Shown here: in pieces, positions 1 through 7,673 of the stretch
Numbering within the stretch: the stretch's first letter is position 1
Layout: the number at the start of each line of letters is the position of its first letter
Source of the DNA: Carnobacterium_A antarcticum
GTDB lineage: Bacteria > Bacillota > Bacilli > Lactobacillales > Carnobacteriaceae
Assembly (NCBI RefSeq): GCF_042658365.1
Contig: NZ_JBHSQC010000015.1
Length of the DNA stretch: 64,000 nucleotides
Reading direction: 5' to 3' (one strand)
Notes under the pieces: generated by a model
Told to the model about the DNA's origin: nothing
Database searches by the model: none
The model's input: the letters and a program-made list of their open reading frames with translations, nothing else
Program-made: the position numbers and the translations under genes

Positions 1-1889
1 TTATCAATCGAATCCATCACAAAAGATGCCGGAATGTCATAAATAGCAAAGTACGGCACGGTCACTTCTGAATCAATACAATGGAATAAAGCCATGTTCG
101 TTCCAGGTAAACCAATAGGAGCTATAGTCATGCGCTCCAGCAGCTTCCATTTGATTTTTTCGGGATTCGAAAGAACGGCTTCTTCTTCCAAATACAAACA
201 AATAGATTCAATCAGTTCTTCTATATTGCGGTGATTCTGCCATTTCTTCAAATCGAACCGTTCGAATAACTGATTTACGATCGTCATTTTATGATAAAAG
301 GTTTTAAATTCATTTTCTTCTATCGGCGATGTCACTAGATTTTTAGTATCAGAAGGCTGTTTTTTCAATTTTTCGGATAGCAATTGTTTAATAGACATCC
401 GGATGCTTTTGATTTCATCATCCATCAGCAATGGCGTAACAACTTTGTATTCTGATTCAAACCCTTGCAAGAAAATCGTGGAGAGAATCAAATCGTAGTC
501 TTCCAATTCTAGTTGATCCAATTGAGAAATACGCGAGGTCGCGATATCAGATATTTCTGGAATATTTTTCTTTAAACGGTTTTGCACTATTTTAGCCATG
601 CCGACACCACTTGAACAAATAACCAATACAGAAACATGCTGTCTAGCAATCAACTTCTCATAGGTGGAGGCAAAATGAATCACGATATAGATGATTTCAT
701 CAGGTAAAAACTCAATGTCTGTAAAGACTTCTTTTAAGTTTTCCTCCACTACAAGACTCAATTGTTGATACTGTGAATGTATCTTTTGTAGTAGTGAACT
801 TACATTGCCTGGCATCGGCGCCATCGCTCGCTTAACCGCAGCAGAGATATGAGCCAGCAAATCATTGTACAAGGTTTCGTCTTGATTGAAATCCCAATCC
901 ATTTGATAAGAAACTCTACGAATCAATTCGCTCACCTTAAAACTCAAATCTGCATCATAACCTTCTGAAAAGAACTCTTTTCGTATGTGGACATTCAAGC
1001 CTTCTATCTGAAGAGCCAGAAAATAAGTTTCTGCCAAGTTTACTTCAATAGCATCCCTCTTCTGGGTAGCTTGAAAAATTCCTTTCGCGATGCTGACACT
1101 TGTGGAGTCTTCAACCGTCGTTAACGGCGTATGGAAGGATTCCAAAGTATAGCCTTGCTTGATGCGCATAATGGAAAAGGTCAACAAAATAATGAGTTTT
1201 TGAAATTGAGTATCGGTCACTTGTTTAAAGAAATCTTGATCAAACTCTTTTAGAACATAGTACACATTGGTCAACACTTGTTCATCCAATAGATTTAAAA
1301 ACAAGTTCTCTCTTTTTACCCATTGGCTCTCTTTATTTTTCTTTGAGAAGCTCTCGAGCAATCGAGAAAAATCGTATTCGTTGATTTCGCTGCTGATCAA
1401 TCCGCTAATAATCAACCTGCGATTGCTTTCTTCAGCAACGGCTTTGATGCCTTTGGATTTTTTTCTTTGAATTTCAATTTTATAGTCTTTAAAAATTTCT
1501 TCTATCGATTGTAGATCTGATTGGATCGTCCCCACGCTCACTTGAAGTTCAAGGGCTAAAGCTTCCATTTTAACTTCTTCTTCATTTAGCAACAATTGGA
1601 TAACTAAGATGCTCTGGCGTTGTTGAACCGACAATTCTTTAGAGGAGTCATGCAGATTTTCTTGCAATTCCTGGAGTGCAATAGCATTGCCAATTAAACG
1701 ATACCCCTTATCCGGTTCTCGAACTAATTTGATTTGGCTTTTGGCTAATGTGCTTTCCAGACTCGACATTTCACGGTAAATCGTCCGGTCACTAACACGA
1801 AGAGCCTCGGTCAAAAAGTCTAATGTCACTCCGTTTTTTTGTTCCAAGAGCAGCTCGATAATTTTCTTTTCTCTTTTAGAAATGTTAAT
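1..1889 (-). CDS. mtlR: MtlR-type PTS-regulated activator (partial, C-terminus outside window)
   Basis: Transcriptional activator of mannitol uptake genes. About 629 codons are visible, open to the left edge. Domains in order: N-terminal winged HTH (from NISKREKK, about residues 2-60), a second HTH (about 85-150), two PRD domains (about 170-400), a GatB-like EIIB domain with the phosphocysteine motif CSSGVGMA near residue 427, and the start of a C-terminal EIIA-like domain. These domains receive PTS phosphates that report mannitol and sugar status. It lies 220 bp downstream of the mannitol permease on the same strand, behind a hairpin terminator. No ATG, GTG or TTG sits at a sensible distance from the AAAGGAGG site at 1898-1905; the codon 8 nt downstream is ATT (1887-1889), where homologues normally have Met. 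I take ATT as the probable start. Confidence 0.9.
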   Translation of the reverse strand, partial: MNISKREKKIIELLLEQKNGVTLDFLTEALRVSDRTIYREMSSLESTLAKSQIKLVREPDKGYRLIGNAIALQELQENLHDSSKELSVQQRQSILVIQLLLNEEEVKMEALALELQVSVGTIQSDLQSIEEIFKDYKIEIQRKKSKGIKAVAEESNRRLIISGLISSEINEYDFSRLLESFSKKNKESQWVKRENLFLNLLDEQVLTNVYYVLKEFDQDFFKQVTDTQFQKLIILLTFSIMRIKQGYTLESFHTPLTTVEDSTSVSIAKGIFQATQKRDAIEVNLAETYFLALQIEGLNVHIRKEFFSEGYDADLSFKVSELIRRVSYQMDWDFNQDETLYNDLLAHISAAVKRAMAPMPGNVSSLLQKIHSQYQQLSLVVEENLKEVFTDIEFLPDEIIYIVIHFASTYEKLIARQHVSVLVICSSGVGMAKIVQNRLKKNIPEISDIATSRISQLDQLELEDYDLILSTIFLQGFESEYKVVTPLLMDDEIKSIRMSIKQLLSEKLKKQPSDTKNLVTSPIEENEFKTFYHKMTIVNQLFERFDLKKWQNHRNIEELIESICLYLEEEAVLSNPEKIKWKLLERMTIAPIGLPGTNMALFHCIDSEVTVPYFAIYDIPASFVMDSID

Positions 1890-1905
1890 CGGGATTTCCT
1901 CCTTT
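1887..1905 (-). promoter_or_regulatory. Ribosome binding site with ATT as likely start codon of mtlR
   Basis: AAAGGAGG (1898-1905) is followed by 8 nt and then ATT-AAC-ATT-TCT. The frame is open, but the nearest upstream GTG lies before the ribosome site and the next conventional starts are well inside the first HTH. Confidence 0.55.
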
Positions 1906-1958
1906 CCAAAAAAATCAAAATGAGTAAACACAGTGACTACTCTTCACTGTGTTTACTC
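1905..1958 (-). terminator. Terminator between mtlA and mtlR
   Basis: Perfect 15-bp stem (GAGTAAACACAGTGA, 1922-1936, pairing with 1944-1958) followed on the minus strand by a T-rich run at 1905-1920. It would end most mtlA transcripts and allow limited read-through into mtlR. Confidence 0.8.
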
Positions 1959-2110
1959 TCCTTATTTTAAATTTTGGGGAAAGCATACCGCTACACACTG
2001 GTTGCAGTTGAATCCCAAAACTCTTATTCTATATAAGAAAAGTATGTTGTTTACATTACTTATCTTATCCTAGACGATCAAGTTGCTAAAGCAATAAGCC
2101 TTCCAGTGAA

Positions 2111-3916
2111 CTATTCGTTAATAGATTTTTTTAAATCATCAATAATTTCATCGTATTTCGGACTATTCAAGAAATTTCCCACCGAAACTTGTGTTGCATG
2201 AGGCGTTTTTTGTTGTGCACGAACGGTTAATTCTTCTTGCGTAATGACCAACAAACCGTCTTCATCTGTTAGGTTATTGATCGATGAGTTTGTCACCGAG
2301 ATATCCAAACCAGCTTCTTTTACTTTTTTGCGTAAGATAGAAGCTCCCATTGCACTAGAACCCATACCAGCATCACACGCAAAGATGATCTTAGAAACAT
2401 TTTTAGGAACTTCACTTGATGTTGTTCCTGTATTAGCAGACACTTCTGCCGCCGCTTCAGTAGCCGTTGAGCCAGTATTTTTTAAGTTATCAATGATTTC
2501 CTCGTATTTAGGACTGTTTAAGAAGTTTTCAACAGAAACTTGTGTTGCCCGAGGTGTTTTTTGTTTTGCACGAGCTGTTAATTCTTCTTGCGTGATAACC
2601 AGCAAACCATCTTCATCTTTCAGGTTATTGATCGATGAGTTTGTCACCGAAATATCTAAGCCTGCATCTTTCACTTTTTTGCGTAAGATAGAAGCTCCCA
2701 TTGCACTAGAACCCATACCGGCATCACACGCAAAGATGATTTTGGAAACTTGCGCTTGTTTAACTTGTGCTACATCGTCTGTTGAAGTTACTGCAGATGC
2801 AGATTTGCTTGTTCCTTTTGACTGAGCTTTCATAGCTTGTGTTTCTTTAAGTTTAGTTTCAAATTTTTCGGATTCTGGATCAGATTTATCGGCTTTCAAA
2901 ATGACCATTGCCACTAAGAAAGAAACAACTGCTCCAGCAACTACTCCTAAAATAACTCCTAGATATCCTCCTTTAGGCGCCATTGCTAGAATAGCAATAA
3001 TGGAACCTGGAGATGCTGCAGCGACTAGACCAGAGTTCATGATTGTGTTTGTCAACGTTCCAGCCATCCCTCCAGCGATAACAGCTAAGAACAGCAATGG
3101 TTTCATTAAAACATAAGGGAAGTAGATTTCATGAATCCCTCCAATAAATTGAATCAATGCAGCTCCAGGTGCAGAAGATTTAGCTGCTCCTTTACCAAAG
3201 AATGTATACGCTAATAAGAGTCCTAAACCTGGTCCTGGATTAGCTTCTAGTAAGAAAAGAATTGATTTCCCTGTTTCTGCAGCTTGTTCAATACCCAATG
3301 GTGTTAAAATACCATGATTGATAGCATTGTTCAAAAAGAGAATTTTTGCCGGTTCAATAAAAATATTTGCTAGTGGCAATAAGCCTGCGCTAACGATCCA
3401 TGCTACTCCGCTAGCCAAAGCTCCAGTTAAAATCGTTACAAATGGACCTACTCCATAATAAGCAACGATCGCTAATAGAAATCCAATGATCCCACTAGAA
3501 AAGTTGTTGACCAACATTTCAAATCCTGCTTTGATCTTGTCTTTAAAAATGTCATCAAACCATTTGACACAATAACCGCCTAATGGCCCTAACGCCATCG
3601 CTCCAATAAACATTGGAACCTCTGACCCCATGATAACTCCAAATGTTGCGATTGATCCCACGACCGCTCCTCGTTGGCCATAAACCATACTTCCGCCCGT
3701 ATACCCTATCAATAAAGGTAACAAATAGGACAACATCGGACCAACCATAGATGCTAAGTCGGCATTCGGCCAATACCCATCTTCAATAAATAAAGCGGTT
3801 ATAATTCCCCATGCAATAAATGCCCCAATGTTCGGCATGACCATACCGCTTAAATAGCTGCCCATTCGTTGAACAAATGCTTTTGCCCCTTTTTTTCCAC
3901 TATTGGTTTGTTCCAC
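2111..3916 (-). CDS. mtlA: Mannitol-specific PTS permease EIICBB (two tandem EIIB domains)
   Basis: Membrane permease that imports and phosphorylates mannitol. Residues about 1-345 form the EIIC channel with the family signature GGIHEIYFPYVLM. A flexible Ser/Ala linker leads to one EIIB domain (about 392-480, phosphocysteine in CDAGMGSSAMG at 397), then a second linker and a second EIIB domain (509-601, Cys514). The two EIIB copies differ at roughly 10 of about 90 residues. Usual Firmicute MtlA has a single EIIB, with EIIA encoded separately (mtlF, not in this window). The start is GTG, 7 nt after GAGGAGG. A cre-like site lies about 60-75 nt upstream. The C domain and both active-site cysteines look intact. 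Confidence 0.95.
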   Translation of the reverse strand: MEQTNSGKKGAKAFVQRMGSYLSGMVMPNIGAFIAWGIITALFIEDGYWPNADLASMVGPMLSYLLPLLIGYTGGSMVYGQRGAVVGSIATFGVIMGSEVPMFIGAMALGPLGGYCVKWFDDIFKDKIKAGFEMLVNNFSSGIIGFLLAIVAYYGVGPFVTILTGALASGVAWIVSAGLLPLANIFIEPAKILFLNNAINHGILTPLGIEQAAETGKSILFLLEANPGPGLGLLLAYTFFGKGAAKSSAPGAALIQFIGGIHEIYFPYVLMKPLLFLAVIAGGMAGTLTNTIMNSGLVAAASPGSIIAILAMAPKGGYLGVILGVVAGAVVSFLVAMVILKADKSDPESEKFETKLKETQAMKAQSKGTSKSASAVTSTDDVAQVKQAQVSKIIFACDAGMGSSAMGASILRKKVKDAGLDISVTNSSINNLKDEDGLLVITQEELTARAKQKTPRATQVSVENFLNSPKYEEIIDNLKNTGSTATEAAAEVSANTGTTSSEVPKNVSKIIFACDAGMGSSAMGASILRKKVKEAGLDISVTNSSINNLTDEDGLLVITQEELTVRAQQKTPHATQVSVGNFLNSPKYDEIIDDLKKSINE

Positions 3917-3976
3917 AATACTTCCTCCTCAAGTTTCACTTTGTACTTTCTACCTATAAGTAAGCTTAACTCCTTA

Positions 3977-3990
3977 TGAATACGATTACA
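3977..3990. promoter_or_regulatory. Candidate cre (CcpA) site upstream of mtlA
   Basis: TGAATACGATTACA matches the catabolite responsive element TGWNANCGNTNWCA with one mismatch (position 5). Location about 60 nt before the mtlA start fits glucose repression of mannitol use. Confidence 0.5.
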
Positions 3991-4047
3991 ATAATTGGTA
4001 CCGCCATTTTTGGCAAACGGTTCACTGCCATAGGTGCCTCTAACTCG

Positions 4048-4212
4048 ATTGGTCTACATAGAAAGAAACAAACGAACAAGGTATACCAATGAAATTAAAT
4101 GCAATTAAATTCTTGACTTTATCTTTATTCAAGCTTATTATTACCGTATCGCGATTATTCAAATATAAAAACCAGTCTATACCAATACAAACAAACACGT
4201 TATTTGGTATAG
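4048..4212 (+). promoter_or_regulatory. glmS promoter with NagR/YvoA-like boxes
   Basis: A promoter TTGACT (4113-4118), 17 nt, TATTAT (4136-4141) points at glmS. Around it are repeats of one motif: ATTGGTCTACA (4048-4058), GGTATACCAAT (4080-4090), GTCTATACCAAT (4175-4186) and the inverted ATTTGGTATAG (4202-4212). They resemble sites of GntR-type NagR/YvoA regulators of amino-sugar genes. The regulator gene itself is not in the window. I see no glmS ribozyme core in the 330-bp region. The rest of the 415-bp gap to mtlA holds the cre-like site and nothing else I can name. Confidence 0.55.
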
Positions 4213-4331
4213 TCCGTTATCAATTGTTAGACGAATGCTGATGCGTCACTCGGTCATTTTCTACCGTTGACGATTCGTCATTAGAATAAACAGACTCGTA
4301 TTTGTTTTACTACAGAAAGAAGGACAAGGAA

Positions 4332-6140
4332 ATGTGTGGAATTGTTGGATATATTGGTTATCAAGATGCAAAAGATAGTTTATTGCAAGGACTAGAGAAA
4401 TTAGAGTACCGAGGCTATGATTCTGCCGGTATTTACGTTATGGACGAAACTGCTACGGGCCACCTGTTCAAAGAAAAAGGCCGAATTGCCGCCTTACGAA
4501 ATATAGTCGACTCTTCAATAGCAGCTAACGTCGGAATTGGCCACACACGTTGGGCAACTCATGGTGTTCCTAGCGTGGAAAACGCTCATCCTCATCAATC
4601 AAACAGCGGACGCTTCACTATTGTTCATAACGGAGTTATTGAAAATTATAAAGAAGTTTATGCTGTCTATTTAAGTGACGTTGACCTACATAGTGATACC
4701 GACACTGAGATCATCGTTCAATTAATCGCCCAGTTTGTCGAAAAAGAGCACTTTTCAACGATTGATGCTTTCAAAAAAGCGCTTAGCTGTTTAAAAGGAT
4801 CTTATGCTTTAGCTTTGATTGACAACGAACAGCCCGATGTCGTTTTTGCGGCAAAAAATAAAAGCCCGTTACTGGTAGGGAAAGGCGACGGTTTTAACGT
4901 TATTTGCAGCGATGCCATGGCTATGATCCAAGAAACCAACCAATTCGTTGAATTAATGGACGGCGAAGTCGTGACCTTAACACAAGAAGCCATCAAAATT
5001 GAAAATGCCGTTGGCGAAGTAATGGAACGTGATGCCTATACTGCCGAAATCAATCTAAACGATTTAGATAAAGGAACGTACCCTTACTATATGGCGAAAG
5101 AGATGGATGAACAACCTGCTGTGATACGCAAAATCATCCAAAGTTATCAAAATGAAGCAGGAAACCTCGAGATAGATCAAGCAATCGTAGCTAAACTGAC
5201 TGCCAGCGACCGAATCTACATTGTTGCTTGCGGAACGAGTTATAATGCCGGCTGGGTCGGCAAACAATTGCTTGAAACCTTAACGCATATCCCAACCGAA
5301 GTTCATTTAGCCAGCGAATTTGGCCACAACATGCCATTGCTGACTAAAAAACCATTCTTTATTTTCTTATCCCAAAGCGGAGAAACAGCGGATAGCCGCC
5401 AAGTCTTGGTTAAAGTCAACGATATGAACTATCCTGCTTTAACACTGACTAATGTAGCCGGTTCAACGCTTTCTCGTGAAGCAGAATTCACCTTATTGTT
5501 ACATGCTGGTCCAGAAATAGCTGTTGCTTCAACCAAAGCTTATACTGCTCAAATTGCTGTTTTAGCTATTTTGGCTGAAGTAGTCGGCAAAACAGTAGGC
5601 TTATCAGAAGAGAACAACATAATTCATGATTTAGGCATTGTCGCAAGCAGCATGGAAAGCATTCTTTCTGAAAAAGAACAAATCGAGAAACTAGCTACTG
5701 ATTATCTTAGCACTACCCGAAATGCTTTTTATATTGGGCGAGGAATTGATTATTATGTAGCTATGGAAGCTTCTTTGAAATTGAAAGAAGTCTCTTATGT
5801 ACAAACAGAAGGATTTGCAGCTGGGGAACTGAAACACGGCACCATCGCGCTAATCGAAGAAGGCACTCCTGTCATTGCTGTCATTACTGATGAACGCATT
5901 GCCGGACATACCCGTGGAAACGTTCAAGAAGTCCATGCCCGTGGTGCACATACCATTGTTATCGTTATGGAAGGATTGGAGCAAGCTGGAGATCAATTCA
6001 TCTTACCGAAAGTCAACCCGCTGCTTTCACCTTTAGTAAGTGTTGTGCCTACTCAATTACTAGCATATTATACTAGTTTGCACCGTGGAAACGATGTCGA
6101 CAAACCAAGAAACTTAGCAAAAAGTGTGACGGTTGAATAG
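4332..6140 (+). CDS. glmS: Glutamine--fructose-6-phosphate aminotransferase
   Basis: Makes glucosamine-6-phosphate from fructose-6-phosphate and glutamine, the first committed step to UDP-GlcNAc and peptidoglycan. 602 aa, normal for the family. The N-terminal class II glutaminase begins MCGIVGYIG, where Cys2 is the nucleophile; this fixes the start at 4332 rather than an in-frame TTG 10 codons earlier. Two SIS isomerase domains follow (about 285-420 and 455-590), with SQSGETADS and ASTKAYTAQ sugar-phosphate motifs, and the usual C-terminal DKPRNLAKSVTVE. It stands alone between a divergent mtlA and its own terminator. NagR-like boxes flank its promoter. Confidence 0.98.
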   Translation: MCGIVGYIGYQDAKDSLLQGLEKLEYRGYDSAGIYVMDETATGHLFKEKGRIAALRNIVDSSIAANVGIGHTRWATHGVPSVENAHPHQSNSGRFTIVHNGVIENYKEVYAVYLSDVDLHSDTDTEIIVQLIAQFVEKEHFSTIDAFKKALSCLKGSYALALIDNEQPDVVFAAKNKSPLLVGKGDGFNVICSDAMAMIQETNQFVELMDGEVVTLTQEAIKIENAVGEVMERDAYTAEINLNDLDKGTYPYYMAKEMDEQPAVIRKIIQSYQNEAGNLEIDQAIVAKLTASDRIYIVACGTSYNAGWVGKQLLETLTHIPTEVHLASEFGHNMPLLTKKPFFIFLSQSGETADSRQVLVKVNDMNYPALTLTNVAGSTLSREAEFTLLLHAGPEIAVASTKAYTAQIAVLAILAEVVGKTVGLSEENNIIHDLGIVASSMESILSEKEQIEKLATDYLSTTRNAFYIGRGIDYYVAMEASLKLKEVSYVQTEGFAAGELKHGTIALIEEGTPVIAVITDERIAGHTRGNVQEVHARGAHTIVIVMEGLEQAGDQFILPKVNPLLSPLVSVVPTQLLAYYTSLHRGNDVDKPRNLAKSVTVE

Positions 6141-6211
6141 AACTACTCTATTTATGTATCTTTTAAGAATTTAAAATTAAAGGTTGAAAGTTTATACTAA
6201 AATTTGCTAAA

Positions 6212-6253
6212 AACAATCCTTTACAAATATTATATTCGTAAAGGATTGTTTTT
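6212..6253 (+). terminator. glmS terminator
   Basis: AACAATCCTTTAC (6212-6224) pairs with GTAAAGGATTGTT (6238-6250), followed by a T run. Confidence 0.9.
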
Positions 6254-6427
6254 ACTTATGCAAAACGATAATAAACTTTAAACATAATGTTTTAAATACT
6301 GTGCAGTTGAGGCGAACTCTTATCTCCTTTTTTCGCCTTGATTTGTAACTAGCTGTTATTAATGCGATAATAAGGTACTATGTCCGGCTTTCTCGTACAT
6401 AATGATCACATATAGGAGGTTAGGAAT

Positions 6428-7453
6428 ATGCTGCACAAACAACTGAAAACTATCGGATTTGTCAACAGTCACAAAGCTGGTGAGAAGCGGATCGCCTTGC
6501 TGCCTAGAGACATTGCACAGTTACAACATCGAGAAGCTTTATTTTTTGAAGAAAACTATGGAAGCGGTTTAAACATTTCTGATACTGAATATGCGGCTTT
6601 AGGTTGTCAGATTGTTTCGAGAGAAATTGCTTTAGCGCAAGATATCATCTGCGATCCTAAAATTGGAGACGCTACCTTTTTAAAGGATTTACACCCAGGA
6701 CAAACATTATTCGGTTGGATCCATGCTGTCCAGAACAAAGAAGTAACCGATACATTATTAGCTAATGAGCTTTCAGCATACGCTTGGGAAGACATGTATG
6801 AAGATAATCGGCATTCTTACTGGCGCAACAATGAACTGGCCGGCGAAGCAGCCGTCATGCACGCCTATCAATTAAATGGCGTTATGCCTTACGATACCAA
6901 AGTTGCCCTTTTAGGTCGCGGCAATACTGCACGAGGCGCACAACGTATTTTAACCGGTTTAGGAGCAGATGTTCGAGTTTACGACCGTCGCCAAGAAAAA
7001 CTGTTCCGAAAAGAAATGACTGAATTTGATGTGATCGTTAATGCTGTTTTATGGGATACTTCTCGTAAAGACCATCTTGTTTATCAAACAGATTTAAAAC
7101 ATCTTAAACCTGGTACGATGATCATTGATGTCAGCTGTGATGAACATGGCGCCATCGAAACGACTGTTCCCACTTCTTTAGAAGACCCGATTTATGAAAT
7201 AGATGGTGTTGTCCACTATACCGTTGATCATACTCCAACTATCTTTTATCGTTCTTCTTCAAGCGCTATTTCAAACGAGACCGCTAAGTATATCGATGAC
7301 TTGGTTGAAAATCAGCCTAATGAAATTCTAGAGAATGCTTTGATTATTGAGCGAGGATATATCATTGACGAGCGGATCAATCAATTTCAGAATAGACCGG
7401 TCTCTGATTCTTTAATAAACTCAGACCGGCAAGATCCAGCTTCAGCAATGTAA
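6428..7453 (+). CDS. ceo: N(5)-(carboxyethyl)ornithine synthase
   Basis: NAD(P)H-dependent reductive condensation of pyruvate with the side-chain amine of ornithine (and possibly lysine), giving carboxyethyl amino acids. 341 aa. The N-terminal domain has the alanine dehydrogenase/transhydrogenase-type EKRIALLP segment (about 20-27) and WIHAVQN; the Rossmann motif LGRGNTARGA lies at about 162-171. Its pattern is closer to the lactococcal CEO synthase than to alanine dehydrogenase, which has a different active-site layout. The ribosome site AGGAGG lies 9 nt before ATG. It is a single gene with its own terminator; no amino-acid operon surrounds it. Residues after about 325 have no clear counterpart in what I recall of the lactococcal enzyme. 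Confidence 0.8.
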   Translation: MLHKQLKTIGFVNSHKAGEKRIALLPRDIAQLQHREALFFEENYGSGLNISDTEYAALGCQIVSREIALAQDIICDPKIGDATFLKDLHPGQTLFGWIHAVQNKEVTDTLLANELSAYAWEDMYEDNRHSYWRNNELAGEAAVMHAYQLNGVMPYDTKVALLGRGNTARGAQRILTGLGADVRVYDRRQEKLFRKEMTEFDVIVNAVLWDTSRKDHLVYQTDLKHLKPGTMIIDVSCDEHGAIETTVPTSLEDPIYEIDGVVHYTVDHTPTIFYRSSSSAISNETAKYIDDLVENQPNEILENALIIERGYIIDERINQFQNRPVSDSLINSDRQDPASAM

Positions 7454-7463
7454 ATAAGAAAAG

Positions 7464-7495
7464 AAGAGGTTGGGACAAAAGTCCCAACCTCTTTT
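7464..7495 (+). terminator. Terminator after ceo
   Basis: AGAGGTTGGGAC, AAAA loop, GTCCCAACCTCT and TTTT. The symmetric A/T flanks suit either strand. A similar hairpin lies at 49188-49214. Confidence 0.9.
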
Positions 7496-7523
7496 GCATA
7501 TCCGAATATTTATTCTAGAACGT

Positions 7524-7670
7524 NNNNNNNNNNNNNNNNNNNNNNNNNNNNNNNNNNNNNNNNNNNNNNNNNNNNNNNNNNNNNNNNNNNNNNNNNNNNN
7601 NNNNNNNNNNNNNNNNNNNNNNNNNNNNNNNNNNNNNNNNNNNNNNNNNNNNNNNNNNNNNNNNNNNNNN
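7524..7670. other. Assembly gap (147 N)
   Basis: Run of N between the ceo terminator and the end of the NhaC-family gene. The coding sequences on both sides are complete, so the gap probably affects intergenic DNA only. Confidence 0.95.
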
Positions 7671-7673
7671 CCA

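Noticed and set aside
2244..2825. 193-codon open frame on the plus strand inside mtlA
   Set aside because: It is antisense to the EIIB repeat region and mirrors the repeat in its own sequence; no ribosome site or family match.
4212..4331. glmS ribozyme
   Set aside because: No core or cleavage-site sequence typical of the ribozyme could be found in the leader.
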